Assembly: GCA_039029275.1 (NCBI GenBank)
Contig: JBCCGL010000005.1
Coordinates: 186,001-250,000, forward strand
Reading direction: 5' to 3'
DNA from: JBCCGL01 sp039029275
Lineage (GTDB): Bacteria > Pseudomonadota > Gammaproteobacteria > JBCCGL01
Length of the DNA stretch: 64,000 bases
In this document: piece by piece, positions 8,546 through 17,835 of the stretch
How the letters are laid out: the number at the start of each line of letters is the position of its first letter
Position numbering within the stretch: the first letter of the stretch is position 1
Program-made: the position numbers and the translations under genes
Notes under the pieces: model-generated
Seen by the model: the letters and a program-made list of their open reading frames with translations, nothing else
The model's database searches: none
What the model was told of the DNA's origin: nothing

Positions 8546-9439
8546 ATGAGTGCAGAATCCGCTATGACAACTCATACCCAATCAGCCCCTGCCCATGCAG
8601 CCAAATCGGATCAAAGCGGCGACGTGCATAGCGCATTTCTGGATGACAAGATCGAACTGCCCAACTTGCCTGAAGTGGCATGGAAGGTGCGCGAGGCGAT
8701 CGAAGACCCCGATATCAGCGTCGACAAAATCGCGCAGATTGTTCAAAACGACCCGGCAATTGCTGCACGGCTGGTACAGGTCGCCAATAGTCCGCTCTAT
8801 TGCGGCCTGACAAAAGTCGAAAACCTGCGCATGGTGATCGGCCGTCTCGGTCTTAACGCGACACAATCACTTGTTACGCTGCTGGCGGTCAAGCAGCTGT
8901 TCCGTGCGAAAACCGCATTGATCAAAACCCGATTTAAAGTGCTGTACGAACACAGCACATCTGTCGCGGCACTTTGCACAGCGGTCGCCGACCGCTTGCC
9001 AGGCCTCGACCGCGAACGCGCGTGCCTATGCGGTTTGCTGCACGACATAGGCGTCATTCCGATTTTGACCCGTGCCGACAAACAGCCGGATTTTTTCACC
9101 ACGCCAGAGCAACTGGAACAAACAATTGTCGAACTGCGCACCCACACCGGTTCCTGGGTGTTACAGCAATGGAGTTTCGACGGCGAAATGCTTGAAATCG
9201 TTCGGGAAGCCCGAAATTGGAACCGCGACATGATAGGCAAGGCCGACTACTGCGATGTCGTGAACTGCGCACTGTTACTCAAGCAGGCAATGGATGGCGA
9301 CTCGGATAATGTGGTCGACATCCATGATATTCCGCTCGGGTCAAAACTGGCGGAAAGCGGTCTGGTCATTGTCTCTTACAAGGATTTCATCGATGAAGCC
9401 AAAGACATCATTGACAGCATTCGAGGATCGCTGAACTAA
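8546..9439 (+). CDS. HDOD-domain protein
   Basis: The 297-residue protein contains an HDOD domain (about 35-235), a non-catalytic relative of HD phosphohydrolases found in bacterial signalling proteins. The typical LPxLPEV-like entry (LPNLPEVAWKV), IAxIVQNDPAIAARLVQVANSP and LCGLLHDIGV segments are visible. No EAL, GGDEF or receiver domain is attached. A role in stress, motility or surface signalling is inferred from the family only. An AAAGGC ribosome site precedes the ATG. Confidence 0.85.
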   Translation: MSAESAMTTHTQSAPAHAAKSDQSGDVHSAFLDDKIELPNLPEVAWKVREAIEDPDISVDKIAQIVQNDPAIAARLVQVANSPLYCGLTKVENLRMVIGRLGLNATQSLVTLLAVKQLFRAKTALIKTRFKVLYEHSTSVAALCTAVADRLPGLDRERACLCGLLHDIGVIPILTRADKQPDFFTTPEQLEQTIVELRTHTGSWVLQQWSFDGEMLEIVREARNWNRDMIGKADYCDVVNCALLLKQAMDGDSDNVVDIHDIPLGSKLAESGLVIVSYKDFIDEAKDIIDSIRGSLN

Positions 9440-9519
9440 GTCATTTGCATCCTGGACTCAAGATTGCGTGCACCCGGCCGTTGCCAGAATAGAGACGGCA
9501 CGGGCCTCAGGAGACTCTC

Positions 9520-9771
9520 ATGAATATTTATACAAAGATTACTTCATCACTGGCGCTGGTTTTGGTGGCTGCCAGTTCACACGCAATCGAGTACAAACAA
9601 ACGCCTTATCCCATCGTCAAACCCGATAGTTTTGGATTGATCGAAACCAACCAAGAGCTGGTCGTGTGTTTTGATACAGAAAAGGGACCTCTGTGCGGGG
9701 AGTTAAACATGGCGGCGTTTAATCTTTGTCAGATTTCATCGAATAACTCGATGGTGTGTCCGGATACGTAA
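9520..9771 (+). CDS. Small secreted protein, unknown
   Basis: The 83-residue product has a clear Sec signal peptide: a Lys near the start, the hydrophobic stretch SLALVLVAAS, and likely cleavage after SHA. The mature part is about 60 residues with four cysteines, which could form two disulfides in the periplasm. A CAGGAGA ribosome site precedes the ATG. I do not recognise a family. It is the last gene of normal composition before the AT-rich island. Confidence 0.6.
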   Translation: MNIYTKITSSLALVLVAASSHAIEYKQTPYPIVKPDSFGLIETNQELVVCFDTEKGPLCGELNMAAFNLCQISSNNSMVCPDT

Positions 9772-10308
9772 AACATCATAAAATGGGTTTGGTTTTACCC
9801 CCCAACCCGACATTAACCCCCGCTCGCGCTGTGCCTAAATAGTGTTATGCTTTTCGACAGCGATCCACTGTACACTATTTGGGTCAATTGAATGTTCACG
9901 CTCGCCTCGCCGCACTAGCGCTTTGAAATTGAGGGGCGGCCGATAGCAAGGAACCCATGCGCACAATGCGATCCTAGTTAGTACAATAAAATACCGAGAT
10001 CGAAAATGAACTTAGGCTAGCAAGTTAAATCCATTCTCTTGTATCATCCCACTTCGCGTGCGCCACAAAACCACATGACTCTTGGTAAAACTTTTGGCAC
10101 GCCATTTTGTATGTGTATCAACGCTAAACATCCTAAACGATTCTTGTCATTCGTTTTTTCGATGGAGCGGAAAGCAGCAACGCGGTATGGAATCGCATCA
10201 CTTAAAGACTGCAAATCAGCTTCATGACTAGTGAAAGTGTATCGGTCTAAATTAATAAAAACGCAACTCGTGCTTTAAACACATAAACCTATCATTCAGG
10301 ACTTAGTA
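9772..10308. other. Gene-poor left border of the AT-rich island
   Basis: This 537 bp stretch holds no convincing gene. Composition shifts within it from the host average to AT-rich from about 9980 onward. A weak inverted repeat (GGGTT...AACCC) around 9786-9814 may terminate the small secreted gene. I found no tRNA, integrase or clear direct repeat. A frame of 62 codons starting with TTG at 10039 has no ribosome site or recognisable sequence and was not called. Confidence 0.6.
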
Positions 10309-11331
10309 ATGTATAAGTGGTTTGCTCAAGGCGTAGATAACTCTAGAATTCTCTACAATAATCTCCGAAGAACCCGAACTGTCAAAAGGAAGTCACTAAG
10401 TCCCGGAGAGTTCGACGGTAGGCGATACACTCCTGAGGAGTTCCATGAGTACTGCTCCCAGTTTTTTAACTCTCCAATGGATTTTTTTCAAGACTTTAAC
10501 GATCCATCTGCAGGATTCTCCACGTCCAATCGAGAGGATTTTGACCATGGTTATCTCGAGGACTTAGAGATACCATCTGGAATTAAGTCAGACAACGCGT
10601 CTAACGATTTGATTCGTTGCAAGCATGTGCGTGCTCGGGCTGACGAACCTCGATATCTCTTTTTTATTACGGGTTGGCGTCGTCAAAACACGGATGTTGA
10701 GGTCGGAATCTGCAAATTTTTTGCTAAGTTTGGAATAAGTAGCGTGCTTATGTCACCGCCTTACAGCCAAAAAAGAACCCCTCCAGGCTGGTGGTCAGGT
10801 GAATACTTTGTTAGCGGTGATATATACCTTACGGTCTCCAACTTTAGGCAGTGTGTCTCAGACGCAGTCGGAGTGCTGAACTGGATTGCAAATCAGAAAC
10901 CTAGAAAAATCGGTTTGTTTGGCTTTAGTCTTGGAGGCGTACTGTTGCAACTAGTATCCAATGTTTACCCTGTCGATAATCTTTTCTTGGTTGTAAGCGG
11001 CGCACGGTTGGGAGATCTCGTTTGGTACGGAAAATTAACACAAGAATTGAGGCAAGACATTGAATCAGCAGGAATCAATCGTCGCGAGCTCAATTTAGCT
11101 TGGTCAATTTGCGATCCAGAAACCGTAGGACACCATTGCCAAGTTACAAAAGAGAACGTCCTAATTTACTCAAGTCTCTACGACGAGGTTGTCCTGCCAG
11201 AGTATCAAGATGCCTTGTGGCAATCTCTTGGTCAACCTGAACGAATACAATTACCTTGCGCTCACTACAGCGTTTTTTTCTACCTTAAGAGTATTAATAC
11301 ACACGTCGCGAACGTATTTTTAGAAAAATAG
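10309..11331 (+). CDS. Alpha/beta hydrolase, ABHD18-like
   Basis: The 340-residue protein has an alpha/beta-hydrolase core. The nucleophile elbow is GFSLGG near residue 206, preceded by a beta strand (KIGLFG). A late Asp (YDEVVLPEY) and the His in LPCAHYSVF complete a plausible catalytic triad. The segment SSVLMSPPYSQKRTP with GWWSGE resembles the ABHD18/DUF2048 group. No signal peptide is seen. It is the first gene of an AT-rich three-gene cassette, 5 nt before the transporter gene. Codon use differs sharply from flanking genes, suggesting transfer. Substrate unknown. Confidence 0.65.
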   Translation: MYKWFAQGVDNSRILYNNLRRTRTVKRKSLSPGEFDGRRYTPEEFHEYCSQFFNSPMDFFQDFNDPSAGFSTSNREDFDHGYLEDLEIPSGIKSDNASNDLIRCKHVRARADEPRYLFFITGWRRQNTDVEVGICKFFAKFGISSVLMSPPYSQKRTPPGWWSGEYFVSGDIYLTVSNFRQCVSDAVGVLNWIANQKPRKIGLFGFSLGGVLLQLVSNVYPVDNLFLVVSGARLGDLVWYGKLTQELRQDIESAGINRRELNLAWSICDPETVGHHCQVTKENVLIYSSLYDEVVLPEYQDALWQSLGQPERIQLPCAHYSVFFYLKSINTHVANVFLEK

Positions 11332-11336
11332 CAATC

Positions 11337-13106
11337 ATGCAAACTTCAGGAGCGGCTGTATTAATTACTTTGATAGCGATTCCATTGCTCGTATTTGTGT
11401 ACGCTATCTATCCAAGATTTGGAGTTAAGCCAACTTCCAATGACTTCTTGTTCGGTGGCCTAACGTTTGGACGCACAATTGCAAGCACTGTAGGAACGTT
11501 GTTTACGGTGTCGTTCTTTTTTAGTGCAGTTCTAGGCTACGCGACATTAGCATCTAGCTGGCCTTTAGTTGGACTTTATTTTGTAACTCCTATCATATGT
11601 ATATTAATCGCCATAATCGTAAGTAGTAAAGAAGTCACTCAGTACTATGGAGGTATACTCAAAAGTACATACGCTAGCGACGCAACATCCGTAAGTAAAT
11701 CTACCGAAGCTTTTTTGGGCTACCTCTCCTCTAACTATGGACGCCACTGCGGACTGGCGATATGGACTATTTTAAAAATTAACGTTTTATTAATACTAAC
11801 TGCTGAAACGGCTTACATTTTGTTATGGATGGATACGTTTCTTAGTTCATCAGTTAGCCACCCGTGGATTGTTGCTCTGTTCCTTATATGGCTTTGTTTC
11901 CTGTATGTTTATTTGGGTGGATATGAATTTGTATTAAGAACTGACAAGATTCAAATATGCATAATTTTCTTCGCTCTGTGTCTCATATTGTGGGACGTTA
12001 CCCATCATATCGGTTGGTTTACATCATCTAAAAATAGCCAATCTATCACGCAATTCATTTGGAACAGCGTCTCAACCGACATACCTAAAATTTCCCTTGA
12101 GCAAGCAAATATTTTAGACAGTTCTAAAGGAATAGACTTTTCGAATCAAGCAAGATCATATAGCCTGATTGGCGCGATGCTGTTCACTTTTTTTGTATTT
12201 TTGGGCTCGTCCGATGTATGGATACGAATTACCCGTGCCGCTTATCTCACTCCGATAAAGGGATCAAGCAAACTCGCGGAGGGAATTTTTGGAAACAGAT
12301 TTCAGCTTAGAAAATCTAAGAAACTGTGGCTTTTTTCTGCTGCAGTCACTTGCTTGATTTTGATACTTTTTCAACTTCCTGGTTCTCTGGGGGTATATGG
12401 CTCAACCCTAGTTAGCAATCAATTGATACCAGAGGCCAGTGCTAACTCACCTATCGATATAATCCAATGGGCATCAAAACAATCCTTCACAAAAGGTGAC
12501 CTATCGATCCTTCCGAGCATGAACGCTCTAATTTTAATTGTTGGCTTATTACTTTTGACAATGGCTACACTTACAACTCTGGATACAAGCCTGATGTCCG
12601 TAGCGCAACTAAAAGCTGATTACCACTATGGCACAGCAAAAAGCATCCTATCTACGAATGAGATTAGAACCACCATTAGTTCATATTTTACATCTGTTGC
12701 ATTGACGGTATTGATTGTAAAAATGCTTAGTGGAGATAATTTTTCGTCAATCGTTCAAGCGTTCGGATTGATTGGAGGTGTATTTTTTGTATGTACGACA
12801 TTCATAATTGGTACGCGAACTTTTACACCTTGGTGGATGAAAGGGCGCGACTTTAGCGTAGCTCTGGCCTATGGCATTGGTACTATTGGCAGTGTTTTTT
12901 TAGCGATCTACTTGGATATAAAAAATCCTGATATTTTTGCAATGAGATTTGTCGAAAACAGTAGGGGGTGGGATATAGGCCGAATTTTGATTCTTTCGAT
13001 TTTTTACTACTTCTGCATTTTTATCGTGTTTTCGTTTCTTGACAGAAACGGTATCGCAAAAACAGTTGACGACAAAATTGGTAAATATGTTACTAAATCA
13101 ACTTAG
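11337..13106 (+). CDS. Sodium:solute symporter-like membrane protein
   Basis: The 589-residue protein is strongly hydrophobic with roughly 13 membrane segments. The N-terminal SNDFLFGG followed by a Ser/Thr-rich helix resembles the start of SSS-family (LeuT-fold) carriers. A late LTTLDTSLMS segment resembles the family's sodium-site helix. Family assignment comes from topology and these motifs, so the substrate is unknown and a non-transport role is possible. It starts 5 nt after the hydrolase gene, shares its AT-rich codon use and is followed after 35 nt by the two-TM protein gene. Confidence 0.6.
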   Translation: MQTSGAAVLITLIAIPLLVFVYAIYPRFGVKPTSNDFLFGGLTFGRTIASTVGTLFTVSFFFSAVLGYATLASSWPLVGLYFVTPIICILIAIIVSSKEVTQYYGGILKSTYASDATSVSKSTEAFLGYLSSNYGRHCGLAIWTILKINVLLILTAETAYILLWMDTFLSSSVSHPWIVALFLIWLCFLYVYLGGYEFVLRTDKIQICIIFFALCLILWDVTHHIGWFTSSKNSQSITQFIWNSVSTDIPKISLEQANILDSSKGIDFSNQARSYSLIGAMLFTFFVFLGSSDVWIRITRAAYLTPIKGSSKLAEGIFGNRFQLRKSKKLWLFSAAVTCLILILFQLPGSLGVYGSTLVSNQLIPEASANSPIDIIQWASKQSFTKGDLSILPSMNALILIVGLLLLTMATLTTLDTSLMSVAQLKADYHYGTAKSILSTNEIRTTISSYFTSVALTVLIVKMLSGDNFSSIVQAFGLIGGVFFVCTTFIIGTRTFTPWWMKGRDFSVALAYGIGTIGSVFLAIYLDIKNPDIFAMRFVENSRGWDIGRILILSIFYYFCIFIVFSFLDRNGIAKTVDDKIGKYVTKST

Positions 13107-13141
13107 CGTACGAAATCGATCAGTCAAGGACATTTTATTCT

Positions 13142-13927
13142 ATGCTTCAAAAGCTATTAGAGAACTTAAAAAAACTGAGTGATTTGTGGTCTTTGGTTGT
13201 ATTTCTCCTTATTCCAATCGGCTTAATAGGCAGCACCGCAAACGCAATTTACACAAGCTTCCCTTGGGGATTTGCGCTTCAAGGTGTTTCTGCTGATTTT
13301 GAGACTACACACCATGATTTAGCCTATGTTCCACTACAAGGAAAGAAATTTGTCTCTACAGCTAACCGCGATGTAATTTTGGCGACTAATCCCGATGTTC
13401 TTTTCTCGTTTTTGATTCACTCAGGTGATCAACATAAAGTTGACGATAGTCGATCATTCGATAAGCTTTCGTTCCATTTCAGAGTAAAGTGTCAAGATAG
13501 CACTGATACCGATTCTGCTGTATATATTGGATGGAAAGAAATTGAATACCTTAAGAGCGACACTAATTCAATAATTTCAAAATACCCTGGTAACGCACTG
13601 AAAGGTTCAAGTGATTCAAATTCAATCATCAGACCTGACTACCACCTAAGCGTTAAAGAAAACAACCTCACGTATTTATCGATACGTGATCGCCAGAATA
13701 ACTACCCAAACAGTCCAGAGAATTTGGAGTCTTGTGAGCTTTACTATTTTCATGACGCAAGCGATGCTAATGGTCAGGGTGTTCGCGTGCCTAGGTTTAC
13801 TTCGATTTCGCAACCCAAACTTTTCGAATTCATAAACTCGCTATTGTTAACAGGAGGATTACTATTTGTATTTGTATTGGTTTATTTGTGGCGACAAAAA
13901 GAAGCACGTGTTATTGAAAGTAGTTAA
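13142..13927 (+). CDS. Two-TM protein with large extracytoplasmic domain, unknown
   Basis: The 261-residue protein has a membrane helix at about 17-38, a polar region of roughly 180 residues and a second helix at about 232-250 followed by a basic tail. It should thus sit in the inner membrane with both ends inside and the middle outside. Two cysteines in the middle (CQD and ESCELY) could pair. I recognise no family. It is the third AT-rich gene of the island cassette and its position suggests a partner of the preceding carrier. Confidence 0.6.
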   Translation: MLQKLLENLKKLSDLWSLVVFLLIPIGLIGSTANAIYTSFPWGFALQGVSADFETTHHDLAYVPLQGKKFVSTANRDVILATNPDVLFSFLIHSGDQHKVDDSRSFDKLSFHFRVKCQDSTDTDSAVYIGWKEIEYLKSDTNSIISKYPGNALKGSSDSNSIIRPDYHLSVKENNLTYLSIRDRQNNYPNSPENLESCELYYFHDASDANGQGVRVPRFTSISQPKLFEFINSLLLTGGLLFVFVLVYLWRQKEARVIESS

Positions 13928-13985
13928 AACTGATTTTGTACTTTAAGGTGAGATCACTTTAGTTGTTATTGTTGAAAATGCAGCC

Positions 13986-15263
13986 TCAATTATTCCCGAC
14001 GCAACCGAATCGACGAATTTGCTTAATCTTGCAAATGAAATACAATGCATTAAACAAAGATATTGCACAAATAACACGAAGCAAGAACACATCAGAAATG
14101 TTAAGGATGGACGCGAGAATTGATAGCAACAGAAAAAATAACATACTTATGTTTTGCAGATAGTTGCTCAGAGATAAAGTCCTGCCCAGCGCGCCCTCTT
14201 CGGCGTGATACTGAATCATCGCGTTCAGCGGTACGATGAACAGCCCGCCGGCCAGACCGATCACGAAAAAACATAGCGCCATCAGCGAGAGCGACTCAAG
14301 CCCCGGTAGAACAAATAAACCAATCGCGATGCCCAGCGCGCCAAACGGGATCAGGCCCGTTTCGATGTAGTTGCGCGACACGCGACTGGCAACACCTGAC
14401 CCAATCGCGATGCCGAGTCCCGAAGCGGCAATGATCGCCTGAATAATGATGGTGTTGGTCTCACTGGTCTGCGCTTTGGCAAACGCGGGGAACGCCGCCA
14501 GCATGACCTGCCCGATTGACCAGAACACGGCGAGTCCAATAATCGAGAGGCGGATGACTTCACGCCGCCAGATCGGTGCGACATTGGCCTTGAGCAATCG
14601 ACCGCTCAGGTATTCGCGTGTGTCAAAGGTCAGCGTTGCATCGGGGGTTTCAGGATTCGGCAGTCGGTAGATCATCCAGACCTCAAGCAAACTGCAGGCA
14701 ACCAGCACAAAGCCCACCGGCACGATGGCCTGGAGAATTTGTGACTCGGCGGTCGCTCCAGACGGAAACCACAACTCAAACAGAATCGAAAACATCAGCG
14801 TGCCGAGCAAAATCGCCACAATCGAAACTGCCTGAACTACACCGTTAACCTCAGCAAGCCGCTCCTTGCCGTAAAAGACCTTGATGTAGCCGTACTTGGC
14901 GGGTGAGTAAAACGCCGATTGCACTGCGAGCAAAAACGTCATTCCGAACGACACCCAAAACCACCCCAGCATGTAACACACGGTGATCCCGCAGGTCAGC
15001 GCAACCGCCAGCCAGGCCGCACCGCGCATGACCGAAGTCTTGGCAAAACGGTCGGATGCGAATCCAACCGGGCTGAAAAGCAAAATAAACGGTAACAAGA
15101 TCAAACCATTGACGATCGCCGTCAGAATGACCTGCTCGGTTCCGTCGTACATTTTGAAGACGGTGTTCTGAATCACGATCTTGTGACCGAGATCGACAAA
15201 GGCATTGAGAAAAACGGCAATCAGAAAAGGAAAGGTGCCGGCGATGGAAAAAATTCGTTGCAT
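13986..15263 (-). CDS. MFS carrier of the LplT/Aas type with an AT-rich 3' end
   Basis: The 425-residue protein has about 12 membrane segments and the start FLNAFVDLGHKI characteristic of the MFS domain of lysophospholipid transporters related to LplT and to Aas-type fusions. In many relatives the MFS domain is followed by acyltransferase and acyl-ACP ligase domains; here it stops just after the last helix. The final 59 or so codons (13986-14165) are AT-rich like the neighbouring island, while upstream codons match the host. The gene therefore looks mosaic or truncated at the island junction. Transport of lysophospholipid is inferred from family only. Confidence 0.75.
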   Translation of the reverse strand: MQRIFSIAGTFPFLIAVFLNAFVDLGHKIVIQNTVFKMYDGTEQVILTAIVNGLILLPFILLFSPVGFASDRFAKTSVMRGAAWLAVALTCGITVCYMLGWFWVSFGMTFLLAVQSAFYSPAKYGYIKVFYGKERLAEVNGVVQAVSIVAILLGTLMFSILFELWFPSGATAESQILQAIVPVGFVLVACSLLEVWMIYRLPNPETPDATLTFDTREYLSGRLLKANVAPIWRREVIRLSIIGLAVFWSIGQVMLAAFPAFAKAQTSETNTIIIQAIIAASGLGIAIGSGVASRVSRNYIETGLIPFGALGIAIGLFVLPGLESLSLMALCFFVIGLAGGLFIVPLNAMIQYHAEEGALGRTLSLSNYLQNISMLFFLLLSILASILNISDVFLLRVICAISLFNALYFICKIKQIRRFGCVGNN

Positions 15264-15414
15264 TGTCAGGTTCCTGCTGCGGTGCTCAAGTTTCGTGCAA
15301 TGTTCATCATGGGACCCTATTTACGCAACCAGTCTAAAAAAAGCGTTAGCATGATCAACTCAAGGTATCTTATAGTGATACTTGATTCCAAGCACCGATC
15401 ACTGGAGCACGAGC

Positions 15415-16140
15415 ATGGCGCAGACACCCGAGCTCATCAACACTTTAAAAAAGCAACTTAAGGCGCACGGGAAAACCTACGCAGACGTCGCCGCCGCACT
15501 CGACCTTAGCGAAGCGCAGGTTAAACGATTGTTTGCGTCCGAGCACTTTACCTTGCAACGTCTCGAAGCTGTGTGCCGGTTGATCGACATTGATCTTGTT
15601 GAGCTCTTTCAACTTATGGCAAGCCAGCGCCCACAGTTACAGCAACTGACCCGCGAACAGGAACAGCAGGTTGTTTCTGATATTCGTTTGTTGATGGTCG
15701 CGCTCAATGTGATTAACGGCTACACATTTGACGAGTTGTTGCGCGAATTACCAATAAGCCAACACGAATGTGTGCAACACCTTGCCACGCTGGACAGACT
15801 GCAAATTATTGAGTTACTGCCCAGCAACAGAATAAAGCTGCGCATCGCGCCCAACTTTCACTGGATTATCAACGGTCCTATCCAGACGTTTTTTCACGAG
15901 CAGGTCGAGCGCGATTTCTTTCGCTCGCGTTTTGATAAACAACACGAGAAGCTGCTTGTGCTCAACGGATTGTTAAGTGCCGACTCGAACCGCGAAATGC
16001 AGAGGAACATGGCGCGACTTGCGCAGCAATTTAATGAAGGATTACAAAACGATTCGGGCTTGCCACTGGATCAAAAGCACGGGAACACCTTGGTGGTCGC
16101 GATCCGTCACTGGCAGTGGGAGGCGCTAAAAAACGCCTGA
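15415..16140 (+). CDS. HTH-type transcriptional regulator
   Basis: The frame is open from 15382, but MAQTPELINTLKKQL from the ATG at 15415 gives the expected short lead into a Cro/XRE helix-turn-helix (residues 10-65: TYADVAAALDLSEAQVKRLF). The remaining 175 residues look like a second winged or helical region ending in a helix-rich tail, and I do not recognise a ligand domain. The 241-residue regulator is divergent from the MFS gene and its target is not apparent. Confidence 0.75.
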   Translation: MAQTPELINTLKKQLKAHGKTYADVAAALDLSEAQVKRLFASEHFTLQRLEAVCRLIDIDLVELFQLMASQRPQLQQLTREQEQQVVSDIRLLMVALNVINGYTFDELLRELPISQHECVQHLATLDRLQIIELLPSNRIKLRIAPNFHWIINGPIQTFFHEQVERDFFRSRFDKQHEKLLVLNGLLSADSNREMQRNMARLAQQFNEGLQNDSGLPLDQKHGNTLVVAIRHWQWEALKNA

Positions 16141-16162
16141 CGCAGGCGCCTCAGTAGTCAAA

Positions 16163-17563
16163 TCAGTCACCGTTGTAGAGCACACGCACAGATTCGGCGA
16201 CACCCTCGTCTTTGTATACAATCGAGCGCTTGCCACCGGCGCGCTTAGCTGCATAACAGGCGCTGTCCGCAGCATGCAACAACTCGTGCACACTTTCGCC
16301 GCCTGTAACTGGCGTAATTCCCACACTGATACCGACCCGGAATATCTGCCCCTTGTGCTCGACGGTGACTTCGTTAAGGTGCTTGATGATTTCATCGCAA
16401 ATACGCTCTGCGACATCGGTGTGGCAGTTTTCCATCAGCAGGATGAATTCGTCCCCACCCAGCCGTGCGACCGTGTCGCGACTACGTGTGGCGCTTCGAA
16501 TAATCTCGCAAAGCTGCTGCAGCACTTCATCGCCTTTGGCGTGCCCGCACGTGTCGTTTATCAGCTTGAACTGGTCCAGATCGAGGAAGCACAGCGCATG
16601 TTGAACGCCGTTGTTTGTCGCGCTCAACAAAGCGCGTTCAAGCCTTATTTCCAGCTCGCGACGATTGATCAAGCCGGTCAGGTGGTCGTGCGATGCCATA
16701 TAGGCAAGCTGTTCCGACAATGCGCGTGACTCGGTCACATCGGTCACAAAACCCTCGATAGCGAGCAGGTCACCCACATCATTGCAGAGTCCACGACCTT
16801 GCTCCCAAACCCAACGCTCTTCACCGTTACGCGCGACAATTCGAACCGTGTGCTGATAAGGGGTATTTGTGCTGATAGCGCGCTCAATGCTATCCCAGGC
16901 TTTATCGCGATCATCCTCGTGAATGAGTTTGCACATAAACCTGCCTTCCATACCGATCAACTCATCACTGCTGAAGCCGGTAATGTCGGTACAACCATCG
17001 CTGATAAATTCTGTTACCCAGCCTTCCACATGGGCGATGCGATAAACCATACCAGGGAGATCACCCAGCAAGCGCATACGCCATTTGGTTTCGATCAGGT
17101 CTACAACGAGTCTGGACAAGTGAATGAGCGCTTTGCGCTGGTAGTCTTGCAATTCGCCGGCTTTAGCGCCAAGTACGCACAAGGTACCAAGGCGAAACCC
17201 CTCAACGCTGATAAGCGGTGCAGCGGCGTAGTAGTTAATATTGTGCTCGGTGACAAGTGTAGAAGCGCAAAACTCGGGACATGACGCGACGTCCGCGACC
17301 TCAAAAACACCGTCGGATTGGATAGCGGTCTCGCAAAACGTATCCCCAAGCGGCAGGCCGGTCAGGTCATCGTTTCCAAAAACCGATTTGAACCACAGGC
17401 GATTGCGCCCAACAAGGCTGATAACAGACAACGGGAGTTCGCAGAGCTCTGCCGCCATATGAGTGATGCGATCGAATTCCGGCTCACGGCCAGTGTCGAG
17501 TATATTCAACCGCTCCAGCGCTAAAAGGCGTTGCTGTTCTGAATACGCGTACTTATTCAGCAT
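16163..17563 (-). CDS. GAF-PAS-GGDEF sensor diguanylate cyclase
   Basis: This cytoplasmic sensor should make cyclic di-GMP. The start is set at the ATG at 17563 (MLNKYAYSEQQRLLAL), because the upstream part of the open frame is not protein-like; this gives 466 residues. A GAF domain of the LNILDTGREPEFDRIT type (15-165) is followed by a PAS/PAC domain (about 175-295) and a GGDEF domain (300-460). The active site is intact (GGDEF), and a product-inhibition site RxxD lies exactly five residues before it (RSRD). Its upstream region contains GTTAC repeats shared with the divergent CpxP-like gene. Confidence 0.9.
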   Translation of the reverse strand: MLNKYAYSEQQRLLALERLNILDTGREPEFDRITHMAAELCELPLSVISLVGRNRLWFKSVFGNDDLTGLPLGDTFCETAIQSDGVFEVADVASCPEFCASTLVTEHNINYYAAAPLISVEGFRLGTLCVLGAKAGELQDYQRKALIHLSRLVVDLIETKWRMRLLGDLPGMVYRIAHVEGWVTEFISDGCTDITGFSSDELIGMEGRFMCKLIHEDDRDKAWDSIERAISTNTPYQHTVRIVARNGEERWVWEQGRGLCNDVGDLLAIEGFVTDVTESRALSEQLAYMASHDHLTGLINRRELEIRLERALLSATNNGVQHALCFLDLDQFKLINDTCGHAKGDEVLQQLCEIIRSATRSRDTVARLGGDEFILLMENCHTDVAERICDEIIKHLNEVTVEHKGQIFRVGISVGITPVTGGESVHELLHAADSACYAAKRAGGKRSIVYKDEGVAESVRVLYNGD

Positions 17564-17647
17564 TAACCCCTTGATATTGATGTTTTTAATTATCGTCGCG
17601 TGCCAGCGGGTCCCCGGATACCGACACCCTATCTCGACACTTATCAA

Positions 17648-17762
17648 GTTACATTTTAAGCCAGAAATATCTTTACGGGTGTGACAAATTTGATATTTCA
17701 CCGCCGCTCGTCGGCGGGTTACACACGATCAGGCCTTGTTACAAACCGTTACACAGTGTTAC
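17648..17762. promoter_or_regulatory. Phased GTTAC repeat array, candidate RstA-like operator
   Basis: GTTAC occurs at 17648, 17718, 17738, 17748 and 17758, all in the same 10 bp phase, so on one face of the helix. Two adjoining copies form TACA-N4-GTTAC, close to the known RstA box of enterobacteria (TACATNTNGTTACA). The array sits between the divergent cyclase and CpxP-like genes and just upstream of the RstA/RstB-like pair, so autoregulation by that response regulator is likely. Confidence 0.6.
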
Positions 17763-17835
17763 GCGCGCGAAAAGATTCACCTGTCTGACGCGGCTACGAT
17801 GCGCTCACGTCAACGTAACCCACAGGAGACAAGTA

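Noticed and set aside
10039..10227. Frame of 62 codons in the AT-rich border region
   Set aside because: It begins with TTG, has no ribosome site, no recognisable sequence and an amino acid mix that does not look like a protein.
9772..14165. Integrative element with tRNA attachment site
   Set aside because: No integrase, tRNA or flanking direct repeats were seen, so only an island of unusual composition is claimed.
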